Positions 31,861 through 41,346 of a DNA stretch of 64,000 nt are shown piece after piece (position 1 is the first letter of the stretch; every line of letters starts with the position of its first letter). The stretch spans positions 1 through 64,000 of the forward strand of contig JAXMBS010000026.1 in the NCBI GenBank assembly GCA_046349775.1, read 5' to 3'. Origin of the DNA: JAEUIG01 sp046349775 (GTDB lineage Bacteria; Planctomycetota; Planctomycetia; Planctomycetales; Planctomycetaceae). Made by a program: the position numbers and the translations under genes. The notes below the pieces were generated by a model. It saw only the letters and a program-made list of their open reading frames with translations. It was not told where the DNA came from and searched no databases.

Positions 31861-32478
31861 GTGGCCCGCACCTCATGACGGCAAAGAAGAACTGACAGAT
31901 GCGCGACACACTACCCGCGCGTTACTCGACGAACAATCCTGCCAACTCGCGATTTCGTGGAATGCGCGAATTACTCGGCATCGCGTAGTTTCACTGAGGC
32001 AGCGCGCATAGCCCAGCCAATCCGCACCAGCCATAGTGGCGCTCCCGAGCACACCGAGCTTTCCCAGACTGGTGTCATTGCGGCCGTTAGTTAGAGGTGG
32101 GCGGAACTCCCATTTCATTGTCCGGGACACTTCCAGCCGGATTCCGCTGCGGCGTTCATCCACCTTTCGGAACAGCCCCGTATGTAGCGACGGCCGAAAG
32201 ATGCATTGGTTTCCGAGAATTGAGTCGCATGCGAATAAATCACGCCGTGAGAGTCGTGGGATGTGATCTGCCCGACTGGACGCCATTCCCACTCTTGGCA
32301 CGACTTTGTTCATAAACGGCACTTACATGCACACTTGCTTTGCAGCGGATGCTGAATCCGGCGGAATCCGGACTCGAAGTCGCCCCCGGTGGTCGCAAGA
32401 ACCTCGCAATGCCCCATAGATTCAGGCCGAAGTCTGTAATCTGGAGGAGCGAGCACGAAATCGCCCCTCGGCACCGTT
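31861..32478. other. Intergenic region without a recognised feature
   Basis: More than 600 bases between divergently transcribed genes. Reading frames on both strands lack motifs, signal peptides or ribosome binding sites. The promoters of the exported-protein cluster (minus) and the receiver-like gene (plus) should be here, but I cannot point to convincing -35/-10 boxes. Confidence 0.4.
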
Positions 32479-33314
32479 GTGCGGCACGACGCTTGCTGCA
32501 TAATGCTGGATTATGGTCTTAGTGGCGGAAACCGGACACCCAGCGTGGCTAGGAAGCCCAACGGACGCCGCCAGTTGAAAGACCTGTCGGGTCGTGTCGC
32601 ACTCCTCTCTGCGTCGTCCCGGAGCCCATCATGGCCGCCGTCGCCGCTTGCCCTGCTGAAGTCATTTTGCCGACGCATATTTCGGCCCCCACTCGGATTT
32701 CGCGTCCTGATTGTGGATAGCGATCTGGGTGTCTGTTCGTCGCTGTCGCGGACCTTGGCGGGGCTTGGTTTCGCCTTGGATGTGGCATACGACGCCGAGG
32801 AGGCTCGTAACCTCGTGCAGCAACATCGATACTCGGTGGGTCTGTTCGGCGAGAGTCTGTCAGACGCCGACGGAGTGACCCTGTTCCGCGACCTGTCCGC
32901 TCAGCACCCCGGGATGCTTGGGGTTCTGCTGACCCCGGTCACCAACCTGCCGACTGTGGCCCGCGCCGTGGGCGCGGGAATGTCGCGAGTCGCACATATC
33001 CCGCTCGACTACCGCGACCTAGTGCAGTTCCTCACCACACTTCCCGCCGGCTCGTCGGAAACCGCTCCAACCGTGAAACCGCGACCCTCCGCCGACGGAT
33101 CGCAGACTTTCAGCGAGGAAGTCATCGCCGAACTGACGCCGGGCGACATTGCACAGCGCTGTCGATCGGCGACTTGATCGAGGTGATCCGCAGCGTCGAG
33201 TATCCGTTCGTCGGCAAGGATCGACTCGAATTCTTCGATCGCGATACCTTGGAGCGCGTCGCACATCTGGTCCGACGCTGGTGCCGCAACCGGTTGCACC
33301 GTCCCGCCTGGTAG
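32479..33314 (+). CDS. Degenerate response-regulator receiver protein (one frameshift)
   Basis: After a variable N-terminus, residues about 74-190 form a CheY-like domain: FRVLIVDSDLGVCSSLSRTL (acidic pocket D-S-D), LDVAYDAEEARNLVQQHRYS, VGLFGESLSDADGVTLFRDL, MLGVLLTPVTNLPTVARAVG. The strand that normally ends in the phosphorylated aspartate reads VGLFGES, with glycine there, and the conserved lysine-proline is replaced by IPLD, so phosphorylation is unlikely. At about 33165 the frame shifts, and the tail continues LIEVIRSVEYPFVGKDRLEF and TLERVAHLVRRWCRNRLHRP to a stop at 33312. The start is uncertain (32479 or 32503). A partner has not been identified; the kinase-WD40 gene converges on it. 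Confidence 0.6.
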
Positions 33315-33381
33315 GTCTGCCGAAGTTCGAGTTCGCTGGATGAACTTCGTGAACCGCGGCGCCGGTACGTAATGGCGAGAA

Positions 33382-34791
33382 TTATGGCCCAGGAGCGACC
33401 GCGCGGAAGACATGTAAGGATACCCCGTTCAACTGCCGGTCGCCGCCGATCGCGAGCGTCAGGCCGTCCGGGAAGAACGTCGCCGAATACAGCGGATATT
33501 CGCTGTCGACAATCGCGAACAGTTCGGACCCTGTCGCGACGTTCCACAACCGTGCGCTACCATCTTTGCTGGTGCTGACGAGAGTGCGGCCGTCCGGCGA
33601 GAAGTCGAGCGACGTGATCTGCTCGTAATGCCCGACGAGCGTCCGTCGGGAATCCGGCGCGGAGCGGTCGATGAGTTCTATCGTCCCGTCGCTGACCCCC
33701 AGCGCCAGCCACTGTCCATCGGCAGACGCAGCGGAGACATTCGCGCGAATGGGAAGCACCAAGCGCAGCTCCGCCCGGTGACCATCAATCGTCCACAATT
33801 CAATCTGCACCGGGTTATCGCATCCGAGCACCAAAGTCTTGCCGTCTGCCAGACTGCCGAAGAGATGTCTCGCTGCGTCGTCTGCGGACATTGCCACAGT
33901 GCTCCAGACACCGCCGTCAAATACGCACGGCGGGCTGAGGGGTGTTTTTGCGATCAGTCGATCCCCGCTGATCACAGCCAGGCGCGCTGGCGGCTGGTGC
34001 GCTCGAACATCGGCCGGCGGCTCTTCAGCGACATGGGGAAGAACGAAACTCTCCGCAGGCACGTCCCAGATCCGGATCACCCGATTCTGGTCGACAAACG
34101 CCAACCAACTTCCGCCCCGCAGAAACGCGAGGCGGTTATCCAGCGCCGCCGTCGCCGCCGGCGCAGAGCTGCGCTCGAACGCCGCCGCATCGTGAACCCG
34201 CACGAACCCCTCGTCCGTCAAGTACGCCAGTCGCCGGCCGTCGGGCGAACAATTGAGCAACCGGATCGCTTCGAAGCGGTGAGCCTCCTCGGACATTTCA
34301 TCCATGGCTGCAACGTCCCACACGACCGCGGTGCGGTCGCTGCTGACACTCAGCAGTCGGCCTCCGTCACGCGAGAATGCGAGGCTCCAGACTGTATTGT
34401 GATGCGCCTTGAAGTTCTTAGCCAGAAGGTTGCGGGTCACATCCCAGATGCGCACGGTGCCGTCGTTGCCTGCTCCCGCCAGATGCGTACCATCGGGGGA
34501 ATACGCCAGCGAACGCACGCCTTCGCTGCTGACAAGACTCCGAACATGGCTCCCATTCTCCAACTGATGGATCCGCACGAACGCGTCCATCCCGGCACTC
34601 GCCACGACGCTCCCGTCCGGCGAAACGGCGAGCGCACGAGGCACGATGCGGGACTCAAATCCGAGGCGCTGCTGACCGGTGTGCAGATCCCACACCGCGA
34701 CCGTTCCGCGGCCATCGGCCGTGACAAGTTCGTTGCTTGAGCGAGTGAAGCCTGCAACTTGCATGGAAACGCTCGACGCGGAAACATTCAA
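33382..34791 (-). CDS. WD40 beta-propeller, probably the C-terminal half of the kinase gene
   Basis: Starts directly after, and in the same frame as, the TGA that ends the kinase (34792-34794); the first codon here is TTG. The sequence consists of WD40 blades: RGTVAVWDLHTGQ, SPDGSVVASAGMDAFVRIHQ, SPDGTHLAGAGNDGTVRIWD, SRDGGRLLSVSSDRTAVVWD, then more divergent blades, and near the end FSPDGRTLVSTSKDGSARLW. Because the TGA falls within a blade whose two halves fit together, the most likely original is one continuous protein. Propellers of planctomycete kinases face the periplasm and probably sense a ligand. If the stop is real, there is no ribosome binding site for restart. Confidence 0.75.
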   Translation of the reverse strand: MNVSASSVSMQVAGFTRSSNELVTADGRGTVAVWDLHTGQQRLGFESRIVPRALAVSPDGSVVASAGMDAFVRIHQLENGSHVRSLVSSEGVRSLAYSPDGTHLAGAGNDGTVRIWDVTRNLLAKNFKAHHNTVWSLAFSRDGGRLLSVSSDRTAVVWDVAAMDEMSEEAHRFEAIRLLNCSPDGRRLAYLTDEGFVRVHDAAAFERSSAPAATAALDNRLAFLRGGSWLAFVDQNRVIRIWDVPAESFVLPHVAEEPPADVRAHQPPARLAVISGDRLIAKTPLSPPCVFDGGVWSTVAMSADDAARHLFGSLADGKTLVLGCDNPVQIELWTIDGHRAELRLVLPIRANVSAASADGQWLALGVSDGTIELIDRSAPDSRRTLVGHYEQITSLDFSPDGRTLVSTSKDGSARLWNVATGSELFAIVDSEYPLYSATFFPDGLTLAIGGDRQLNGVSLHVFRAVAPGP

Positions 34792-36615
34792 TCAGACGCG
34801 CATGGCCACGTCCCAAACCTGGACATGGCCATCGGCCCAGCAGCCGGCCAGCAGCCGGCCATCCGGTGAAAAGCCGCACCGTGCTTCCGCCGGACGCGTC
34901 GGCATCAGGGCTTCCCGCGTCCCATCCGACAGGTTCCACAGCCGAATGCCGCCGTCTTCTCCAGCGCTCGCCAGCATCTTTCCATCAGGCGAGAATTCGA
35001 CCCCGTTCTCATCAAACGGCACTCCCGCGGGAGACAACCCCGCGCCGTTCTCCAACACCCGCCGTTCCGTCCCGGTGGCTGCGTCCCACAAGCGGATTGT
35101 GCCGTCGGCACCGCAGGTGGCGACGGTCCGCCCATCCGGACTGAACGCGCCGCTGTAAAGAATGTGAGTGTGCCGGCTGAAGCGGGTGACGTCGCGTGGC
35201 ATCATCCGCGCCTGGCGATCGAGCCAGTGCCACTCGAAACCCTGCATCTCCGGCTGATTCTGAAACTGGTCGAGAACTTTCCGCAGTTCCAGCAGCTCCC
35301 CGCGCTGCGCGTGACGATGAGCCACCAACATCTGCGACACGTACAGCTGACGATTGAGCCGGTCTGCGTGTGACTCGGCCGTCTTGCGATGCGTCTCCAC
35401 TGTCCGATACGCGTCGCTGATCACCAGAAAACCGGTCGACAGCCCGATTCCGCTCAGCAGAAGCAGCAGTCCCGCAGCGACGACGGCTGTCGCTCGTACA
35501 GGATGCAGGCGACACCAGCGCCGCGCCCCCTCCGCTCCGCGGATCGGCCGCGCGCTAATGGGCTTCCCTTCCCGCCACTGTCGCAGATCGTCCGCCACGT
35601 CTCTGGCTGTGGCATAGCGCCCGGCAGGCGTCTTCTCCAGGCACTTAAGACAGATTGTTTCCAGATCGCAGTCGATGCCGGCGTTCAAGCTGTGTGGCGG
35701 GACGACCTCCGTCGTTCCGACGGCGAGCAAAGTCTCGACCGGAGTCTCTTTCACAAACGGCGGCCGCCCGGTCAGCAGGACATACAGAATCGCGCCCAGA
35801 CCGTACACGTCGGTGGCGATCGTCGTCGGTCCCGCCCACGCGGAGCCGGCAACACGCTCCGGCGCCATGTACGCAGGCGTCCCGATCACTTCCCCGGTCC
35901 CCGTCAGTTCGCTTTCCTCCGCGAGCCGCTTCGCCAGACCGAAATCCGCCACATGCGGGCGTCCCGCTGCATCCAGCAAGATGTTGGACGGCTTCAAATC
36001 GCGATGCAGTATGCCCCGCTCGTGGGCGTGCTGGATCGCCTCGGCGATCGATTCAACGAGTTCCGCCGCGCGCTGCGGTTGCGCAGCGAACTCCTGCAAC
36101 CGGCCCGATAGGCTGCCGCTCTCGAACACCGGCATACTGTAGTACGGCCGCCCCTCGTGCTCGCCGACGTCGTAGATCGGTACGATCCCGGGATGCTGCA
36201 ACTGGGCGACCGCCTCGGCCTCGAAGCGCAGTCGCTCGACATCGTGCAGCGAACCGGGACGGCCTCCAGGCAGCATTTTGATCGCCACATAGCGGTTCAG
36301 CGCCGCCTGCCGCGCCTTGTACACGACGGCGACGCCGCCGCGGCCGATCTCCCCCAGGACTTCGCAGTCGCCGATCCGTTCCGGCATGGACATCGAGCTG
36401 CGCGGTCCATTGTGCCTCGTGAGCCCGGCGGCAAATCGGTCGACGACCTCCGCTGCGTCGTAATACGCTCCCAGCCCTGTTGCGACCACAGGATCGTCAA
36501 CCAGTGTGGTGACTTCCGCGGCGCTCAACGTCCGCGCCCCGTTCTCCAGCAGCAGGGCAAGACGCTCATAGAGCCGTTCGTCACCGTTGGAGGCGGGTGT
36601 TCCCTCGACAGTCAT
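34792..36615 (-). CDS. Transmembrane Ser/Thr protein kinase with WD40 repeats
   Basis: 607 residues. A Hanks-type kinase domain spans residues about 78-340: glycine loop LGEIGRGGVAVVYKARQ, catalytic lysine in VAIKMLPGG, HRDLKPSNILLD, DFGLAKRL, GTPAYMAPERV and DVYGLGAILYVLLTGRPPF. A single transmembrane helix follows (ATAVVAAGLLLLLSGIGLST), then a coiled segment and the start of a WD40 propeller (SPDGRTVATCGADGTIRLWD, SPDGKMLASAGEDGGIRLWN). The N-terminal 75 residues (LYERLALLLENGARTLS) resemble a short docking region. The ECF sigma gene 130 bases upstream on the same strand suggests that this kinase controls it. An in-frame TGA ends the frame inside the propeller. Confidence 0.88.
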   Translation of the reverse strand: MTVEGTPASNGDERLYERLALLLENGARTLSAAEVTTLVDDPVVATGLGAYYDAAEVVDRFAAGLTRHNGPRSSMSMPERIGDCEVLGEIGRGGVAVVYKARQAALNRYVAIKMLPGGRPGSLHDVERLRFEAEAVAQLQHPGIVPIYDVGEHEGRPYYSMPVFESGSLSGRLQEFAAQPQRAAELVESIAEAIQHAHERGILHRDLKPSNILLDAAGRPHVADFGLAKRLAEESELTGTGEVIGTPAYMAPERVAGSAWAGPTTIATDVYGLGAILYVLLTGRPPFVKETPVETLLAVGTTEVVPPHSLNAGIDCDLETICLKCLEKTPAGRYATARDVADDLRQWREGKPISARPIRGAEGARRWCRLHPVRATAVVAAGLLLLLSGIGLSTGFLVISDAYRTVETHRKTAESHADRLNRQLYVSQMLVAHRHAQRGELLELRKVLDQFQNQPEMQGFEWHWLDRQARMMPRDVTRFSRHTHILYSGAFSPDGRTVATCGADGTIRLWDAATGTERRVLENGAGLSPAGVPFDENGVEFSPDGKMLASAGEDGGIRLWNLSDGTREALMPTRPAEARCGFSPDGRLLAGCWADGHVQVWDVAMRV

Positions 36616-36744
36616 GCAGTCGATCGTCTTTCATTATGGCCGACGTGCAGCAGGCGCCCGCTGTCTCCATGCGAACAATCCGGCGACAAAACGTGGCGGA
36701 CGGAGCGCTCAAAATCGCGAATGGGACCAGGATTCTGAGGACTG

Positions 36745-37395
36745 TCATCGACAGGCCGACGCAGGACGCTCTGCGAGGGAGCTTCGCCCATTGATTGTGC
36801 GCGTCAGCAACTCCTTGAGCCGCAGGAGCCCGCGGTACAGCAACCCGGCGACGGCCGGCCTGGTGCGCTGCATGTGCGCCGCCACATCCGCCAGCGGAAT
36901 CCCCTGGAGATGATGCAGGACGACGGCGGTCTGCTGGTCGGCTGGGAGCTGTTCGAGAGCAGCGGCCAGTTGCAGGAGTTCTTCATTTCGTGCGGCCCGC
37001 GCCGAGGGGGAGGACTGATCGAGGGCCATCAGGGCGCAGGAGCGGGTCGACAAGTCGTCCAGAGAACATTCCAGTGCGGCGTCACACTTCACGCGCCGCA
37101 GCCGGCGCACTTCGTCGAGGACATTGCGGGCCAGGATCTGCTGCAGCCAGGCAAGCAGGGCATCCTCGCCGTCACCGCGAAACTGAGCCACGCCCTGATG
37201 CGCTTCCAGGAGCGTCTGCTGGACAACCCCGGAGAGGTCGAACTTGCCCTGCAGGCGCGGATCGAGATCGAGCCGGGCCTTGAGCCGGAGAAAGGCCCGA
37301 AACCGCTCAACTTGACCCGGATCAGCGAATAAGCCCGGAGTCGCGACCTGCATTGGGTGGCGTACGAAGTGGGGGTCGGTGGCGGACCGTTTCAT
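36745..37395 (-). CDS. Planctomycete-type ECF sigma factor
   Basis: 216 residues (start at 37395, or ATG 37353 giving MQVATPGLFADPG). Region 2: FRAFLRLKARLDLDPRLQGK, FDLSGVVQQTLLEAHQGVAQ, LLAWLQQILARNVLDEVRRL. Region 4: LLQLAAALEQLPADQQTAVV, LHHLQGIPLADVAAHMQRTR, PAVAGLLYRGLLRLKELL. The PRLQGKFDLSGVVQQT phrase is characteristic of the planctomycete-specific ECF group that is encoded beside transmembrane Ser/Thr kinases instead of anti-sigma factors. The following kinase gene fits that pairing, so phosphorylation of the sigma factor is the expected switch. The frame is intact. Confidence 0.88.
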   Translation of the reverse strand: MKRSATDPHFVRHPMQVATPGLFADPGQVERFRAFLRLKARLDLDPRLQGKFDLSGVVQQTLLEAHQGVAQFRGDGEDALLAWLQQILARNVLDEVRRLRRVKCDAALECSLDDLSTRSCALMALDQSSPSARAARNEELLQLAAALEQLPADQQTAVVLHHLQGIPLADVAAHMQRTRPAVAGLLYRGLLRLKELLTRTINGRSSLAERPASACR

Positions 37396-38027
37396 TATTC
37401 GCCGGACTGGACCGGTTGCAAGTCTATGTGGGATATGAAAATCGGGCGTCAGTCCCCGTTGAATGGAGAACTTCGCGATTTCCGCAGGCGGGCGAGCGAT
37501 TCAGCGCCTCTAAGCACACCGGAATCCGCCTAAGACTATGGAAGAAGCGACCGGCATTCTTCGCGAAGACCTGCGGGCCAGCGGAGGGGGCGTCCAGCCA
37601 CGCCAGGCTCAAAACCTAGCCAGCCACGGCGTTCCCCTCTGCGTCCCCGCCTCTCTCGGAAGCCCATTGCTTGCGGCGCCGACTCGCTCGCGGCTGCTCT
37701 CCATCCGCCGTGACGCCCCCCTGCGGCAACTTCCGACAACCCGGTCAATCACGGGTTGTCCGGAATTCCGCGAAATTGGCGCTCTGCCGCGCGGAAATCT
37801 CCGCCTGACCGGTAGCGACGGTCCCATTGCCCCCCACGACCACCGCGACAGCGGGCCGGGTGAGGGGAGCCTTGAATCATATGACGGCGGCTCCCTTCAC
37901 CGTCGCTTGTTGCAACGACCAGCGACGGCTTCGAGGCCACTGTGACGAACGAGTGCGTCATGAGGACTCATCAAGGGGACGCTTACGCTGATCGGCAGTT
38001 CACTGAACTCCAGGCCGGGACCCCAAC
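37396..38027. other. Intergenic region without a recognised feature
   Basis: About 630 bases between the sigma gene and the first PEP-CTERM gene. Frames of 60-135 codons exist on both strands but look like random translations of G+C-rich DNA. There is no repeat of the stuttered type and no terminator. Promoters for both flanking genes are expected here. Confidence 0.4.
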
Positions 38028-38831
38028 ATGCAATTACGATGGATTCAGATGGTAGGCGCGATCGCCTTCCTGGGACAGATGTCTGCGGCAGAGGCCGCAC
38101 TGGTCTCGTTCAACAATCCGCTGACAGGTCCGGACCTGTACGAGTATCACTACGTGGCGGCCAACAACTACACCGAGAGCGGGCACACGGATATCAGTGC
38201 CGCCGCCGACCTGTACTTCTCGGTGAGTGGAATCGACGGGATCACTTACTCCGGAAGCGTGACTGCGGCCGGGAGCACTTCCCTCGGCAGGACCAATCTT
38301 GGCGCTCCCGATGCGAACACTGTCGTGATGTCGAAGAGTTGGGAGATCACTCGCGCCGGGGCGGAGGCGGGCGAGCCTCCCGCGCTCTACGGCAACATCA
38401 CGAGATCAAGCGGTTCCTTCTGGTTCACTGCGGAACAGAACCTCGATTACACGATCTCTGGCGGCTACGACATTTCCGGCGGGAACGCGACACTGCAATT
38501 GCTGCTGCTTGATCGCACAATCGTCTACAGCCCCAGTTCGGTCTATTACGTCCTTCAGGATTCAGCGTCCGCCGGTCATTTTGAAGCGCCTGGCCTGGGC
38601 GGTGCGGGAACATTTCCGTTGACCGGAACGTTGCTGCAAGGGCACGTGTACGAGTTTGGCCATCAATTCTGGTCGAACGGGAAAGACGAGGGAGCAACCG
38701 TCTCAGGCGAGGTGTCTCTGACGCTTTCAGGGGTTCAGTCTGTTCCCGAACCGGCGTCGCTGACGTTGTTGTCCCTCGGCTCATTGGGACTGATCTGCGT
38801 CAAACGTCGCCGCCGCGCCCGATCCTGTTAG
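38028..38831 (+). CDS. PEP-CTERM exported protein 1
   Basis: 267 residues: an N-terminal signal peptide (VGAIAFLGQMSAAEA), a beta-rich body with low-charge repeats (ISAAADLYFSVSGIDGITYS, LDYTISGGYDISGGNATLQL), and a C-terminal PEP-CTERM sorting signal, VPEPASLTLLSLGSLGLI followed by a basic tail. The PEP motif, helix and arginine cluster are recognised by exosortase, which removes the tail and directs proteins to the cell surface or matrix. No exosortase or exopolysaccharide gene is in the window. Function of the body unknown. Reads without interruption. Confidence 0.85.
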   Translation: MQLRWIQMVGAIAFLGQMSAAEAALVSFNNPLTGPDLYEYHYVAANNYTESGHTDISAAADLYFSVSGIDGITYSGSVTAAGSTSLGRTNLGAPDANTVVMSKSWEITRAGAEAGEPPALYGNITRSSGSFWFTAEQNLDYTISGGYDISGGNATLQLLLLDRTIVYSPSSVYYVLQDSASAGHFEAPGLGGAGTFPLTGTLLQGHVYEFGHQFWSNGKDEGATVSGEVSLTLSGVQSVPEPASLTLLSLGSLGLICVKRRRRARSC

Positions 38832-38871
38832 TTCTCAGGCCACTTCAGATCTCTTGGAATTACGACCAATC

Positions 38872-39456
38872 ATGAAGACTCCCTCTTTGCTGATCCTGGC
38901 ATGTTTCGGATTGGGCAGCGTTTCAGAAGTCCGTGCCGGCTATATCTACGCCGATTCGGTCTATTCGATTTCTGGAACCATCGTTGATGGCAACCCCGAC
39001 CCCACCGCACTCGGACCACCGGATGTCGTCCTGGGGAATTCCGGAGGCATCCAGTTCGGAGCAGGCGCCGCCTTGACGCTTGATTTCGGCTCGCTGCTCA
39101 GTGCACCAGGAACATTGTCCATTTTCACCTTCGACAACGACTTTCCCGCCGCCGCCAGCGTCGAGATCAGCGCTGACGGAAGTCTTTTCTCGCTTGTGGC
39201 CGCGAGCGTCATCGACACTAACGGAGTCACGGCGCCCCCCTTCTATCCTCATGCCGATTTCTCCATCACGACTCCGTTCCGGTATGTTCGGCTGACTGAC
39301 CTCGGTGACGCCGGTGGTTTCGATCTGGACGCCGTAGGTTATCTCGAGAGCGATGTTGCCGAAGTTCCCGAACCCGCCTCACTGACGCTGTTGGGGCTCG
39401 GCGCACTGGGATTTTCCGGAATACGCCGGCGGAGGTCGCCGACACCAAAGCTCTAA
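38872..39456 (+). CDS. PEP-CTERM exported protein 2
   Basis: 194 residues starting at ATG 38872, 40 bases after the previous gene and probably in the same operon. Signal peptide LLILACFGLGSVSEVRA; body with a discoidin-like or galactose-binding beta-sandwich feel (LSIFTFDNDFPAAASVEISA, FRYVRLTDLGDAGGFDLDAV), which would fit sugar or surface binding. The C-terminus is VPEPASLTLLGLGALGFSG plus arginines, the PEP-CTERM signal. The last ten amino acids before the helix are almost identical to those of the neighbour, suggesting duplication or homogenised sorting signals. Confidence 0.85.
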   Translation: MKTPSLLILACFGLGSVSEVRAGYIYADSVYSISGTIVDGNPDPTALGPPDVVLGNSGGIQFGAGAALTLDFGSLLSAPGTLSIFTFDNDFPAAASVEISADGSLFSLVAASVIDTNGVTAPPFYPHADFSITTPFRYVRLTDLGDAGGFDLDAVGYLESDVAEVPEPASLTLLGLGALGFSGIRRRRSPTPKL

Positions 39457-39459
39457 CCA

Positions 39460-39906
39460 GATATGCAGACACCCCGCCAGGTCAGTGGGGCGTCTACTAC
39501 TACATGCTCGATGAGACTGGAGGCAGCCCCGCAGTTGCAGGCGGAATTGTGAACATCTCATCGCGGTGGACGAATTGAAACTGCATCCGGCCGTTGGTCG
39601 GTGCACCTTTTGGAGGCCTGCTCGCGGCTTTTCGGTGACGTTGACACCCATCGCTCGCCGACTTTTCTGACGGGTTTGTGTTTGTCAGGCTCCGGTCAGA
39701 TCACGGCGCCGGTGGGTGCGCTACTTGTTTCTCTCAATCAACGACACCGATCGGATGGAACAATGGCCAGAGAAAGCTTTTCTATAGCGCTTGTCGTGAG
39801 CGAGACCCAGTACGTCCCCGAACCGGCCTCGCTGACGCTGTTCGGCCTCGGCGCGATGGGACTAGCGATCGCACGCAGACGTCGTGCTTGCGTTCCCTTG
39901 TCCTGA
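39460..39906 (+). pseudogene. PEP-CTERM protein 3, degraded copy
   Basis: Immediately after the second PEP-CTERM gene a third C-terminus is clear (TQYVPEPASLTLFGLGAMGL plus RRRR). Upstream frames hold fragments such as ADTPPGQWGVYYYMLDETGG and SPAVAGGIVNISSRWTN-stop, which look like the body of an exported protein, but no start, signal peptide or continuous frame joins them. It is either a decayed gene or one broken by indels. The 3' end overlaps the convergent methyltransferase gene by about 45 bases. Confidence 0.6.
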
Positions 39907-41077
39907 CGGGCGGCGAGTCGGTGGCGACGAGCACCGATTCCAGGTATGTCCGCTCAACCCCGGCGAGCGCTGGCCTTCAGCTCTGCGAATCGCCGTCGAG
40001 CTGCGGATTGCGACGCGGCCTCCGGCTTGCGCACCGCGCGAAATCAGCACGTTCTTCGGCATGTGCTCCATGTCAATGAACTCGATCACCTGCGTGCGGC
40101 GCCGGCGGCCTCCAGCGCCGCCGCTCGCGGCGACGCGTCGGTCACAATCGCCGCAGGCGCTCCTTTAGAATCCCGTGCTCCAGCAGTGACGGCGGAGCCG
40201 TCGCTGTACTGCTGCAATCTCGTGCTGGCAGCACGGAACGGCGAAGATCACTTTCGCGTTCAGCCGACGGCCCGCGGCAGCCTCATCGTCCGTTGCCGTG
40301 TCGCACGCATGCGGCGAGACCGCCAGGTCGACGGACCTATCGCCTCGTGCGGCAATCTCGACGCGGAACTCCAGGCCCGGCAACTCCAGCCGTGCGGCCA
40401 ACTCCGTGCACGTGCGGATTACCTCCGGCTGCCGGTCCAGTCCGACGATCGAACTTCGCGGCCATGCACGTTCGTCAGCAAGTGGTGCAGCGCAAATGTC
40501 AGGCCGCTCTTGCCGCAGCCGAAATCGACGACCGAAATTGCCCCGCCGACCGGCAACTCGTCGTCGAGAATGCTCCTCGACGAACTCGAGATACCGGTTG
40601 ATCTGCCGAAACTTGTCGCGGGCCGGCGCGCCGGACCTGACCAGCCGCCGTCGTCACGCCGATCGCTTCGAGGAATGGACACGGCGTTCCTTCCGGGATC
40701 AGGTACTGCTTGCTGCGGTCGTGGGCCTGCGGTTCGGCCGACCGCGTGGCCGGCTTCTGTTTCCACTGCCACTCGCCGCGGCTTTGTCGGCACGAAGCCC
40801 GCGTAATCGGCGGTCGCCGTCCGGATGTGGGCATCGCCGACTTCGCAATCCACTGCGGCAATCGTTCGAGCGTCTCGTCCGCCGTGAGGTTTTCGTGTGT
40901 CTCACGGCGGTCGAACCGCGATGTCCATTGCAGCCGCAGCCCGCTGCGGAGTTCGATCGGCCGGATGCGGATCGAGCGGGGTTCGTGATCGCTCACCCGT
41001 CTCGGCCGGCTGACCACGAGCGACGCGAACTGCCCGGAGCGAAGCGCGTCCGCAATGATGGCGAGAAAATCGTTCAT
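39862..41077 (-). CDS. Methyltransf_32-like SAM-dependent methyltransferase (frameshifted)
   Basis: From ATG 41077 (MNDFLAIIADALRSGQFASL) the sequence reads LVVSRPRRVSDHEPRSIRIR and, through later frames, DEWFLQIN-like fragments, then VVDFGCGKSGLTFALHHLLT (SAM motif I), LAVSPHACDTATDDEAAA (motif IV region) and AKVIFAVPCCQHEIAAVQ, ending EFIDMEHMPKNVLIS and a basic tail. The DFGCGKSxLTFAL and HACDTATD / VPCCQHE motifs are those of the Methyltransf_32 group (PF13679, METTL25/RRNAD1-like). At least four frameshifts. The substrate is probably RNA or protein but unproven. It converges on the PEP-CTERM genes. Confidence 0.7.
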
Positions 41078-41194
41078 GTCCTCACAACGTCGCCGAAATG
41101 ACGGACGGGTTGCAATTCGAGGTTCATCGTCCCAGCATAGCACGTACTGGCATCTCGCAGTCTGGACTCAGGTCCGAAGGACCGATACGCCGTA

Positions 41195-41284
41195 GCCGGC
41201 GGCGTAAGCCGCCGGGTAAACGCAAGCCAAACACAAAGCCCCAACGGGGCGGCACACGCACCGTTCGGTGTCGCCCCGTAGGGG
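41195..41284. repeat. Double hairpin repeat M
   Basis: Hairpin 1: GCCGGCGGCGTAAGCCGCCG (41195 on). Hairpin 2: GCCCCAACGGGGCGGCACAC ... CGGTGTCGCCCCGTAGGGG (41238-41284), an imperfect long stem containing a smaller stem CCCCAACGGGG. Located about 60 bases upstream of the two-gene operon at 41347. Confidence 0.75.
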
Positions 41285-41346
41285 ATTATCGCGGCTGAAT
41301 GGAACCGGATCGGGACCGTTGACGCAACAAGAAGCAGGACTGCCAC

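Noticed and set aside
31873..32322. 149-codon minus-strand frame in an intergenic region
   Set aside because: No signal, motif or ribosome binding site; composition looks random.
37538..37945. 135-codon plus-strand frame
   Set aside because: No recognisable sequence and no translation start signal; probably chance.
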